Shown in pieces: positions 6,058 to 6,112 of a stretch of 6,112 nt of DNA. The notes beneath the pieces were generated by a model that saw only the letters and a list, made by a program, of their open reading frames with translations, searched no databases and was not told where the DNA came from. Origin of the DNA: an uncultured Prevotella sp. (GTDB taxonomy: Bacteria; Bacteroidota; Bacteroidia; Bacteroidales; Bacteroidaceae); NCBI GenBank assembly GCA_900546605.1, contig URDV01000137.1:1-6112 (forward strand), in the 5' to 3' direction. The position numbers and the translations under genes are program-made. The stretch's first letter is position 1, and the number at the start of each line of letters is the position of its first letter.

Positions 6058-6095
6058 AAAAAACCTCTCTCAATCAGTTAAGATTGAAAGAGGTT
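6058..6095 (-). terminator. Intrinsic terminator of a gene beyond the right edge
   Basis: Read on the minus strand, a 14-bp stem (6095-6082 with 6075-6062, one mismatch) with a 6-base loop is followed by a T-run (plus-strand A's 6058-6063). The transcript must come from a minus-strand gene to the right of the window. Only 17 bases remain there, too few to identify it. Its style (A-run plus CCTCT/AGAGG stem) resembles the tRNA-His terminator, so a stable-RNA gene is possible, but this is a guess. Confidence 0.75.
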
Positions 6096-6112
6096 GAAGT
6101 AATAAAATTGGC

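Overview
The window looks like chromosomal DNA of a Bacteroidales bacterium, possibly Prevotellaceae-like (the family is inference only). The clues are a type IX secretion (T9SS) cargo protein with a C-terminal sorting domain, a Bacteroidetes-style nucleoside diphosphate kinase (N-terminal KPCTLQRG), promoters of the TTTG-N~20-TAnnTTTG type used by the Bacteroidetes primary sigma factor, and start codons preceded by A/T-rich sequence rather than Shine-Dalgarno motifs.

Layout from left to right. Positions 1-40 hold a degenerate 8-bp tandem repeat that runs off the left edge. pyrE (158-790, +) follows, encoding orotate phosphoribosyltransferase, and ends at a hairpin terminator. A tRNA-His gene (GTG anticodon, 1007-1081, -) has its own consensus promoter on its right and an intrinsic terminator on its left, so it converges on pyrE. 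After a gene-free stretch, a strong promoter at 1369-1399 drives a single large gene (1453-4938, +). It encodes a 1161-residue secreted, modular, all-beta protein: signal peptide, LamG-like jelly roll, ASH/choice-of-anchor-D-like modules, two OB-like units, a MAM-like 'choice-of-anchor J' domain, and a T9SS sorting domain. It closes with a 21-bp stem terminator. ndk (5221-5688, -), nucleoside diphosphate kinase, converges on it.

The right-hand 420 bp has no credible gene. It holds the ndk promoter, then a 182-bp element bounded by 33/34-bp near-perfect inverted repeats with a nested hairpin and two direct repeats in its core (MITE/REP-like), then a minus-strand intrinsic terminator belonging to a gene beyond the right edge.

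Each gene appears to be its own transcription unit. pyrE and ndk both serve pyrimidine/nucleotide metabolism, but they are separated, oppositely oriented and individually terminated, so no operon links them. There is no sign of a defence system, CRISPR array, transposase or prophage. The two points that stand out are the inverted-repeat element beside ndk and the multi-domain T9SS cargo with no visible catalytic domain.
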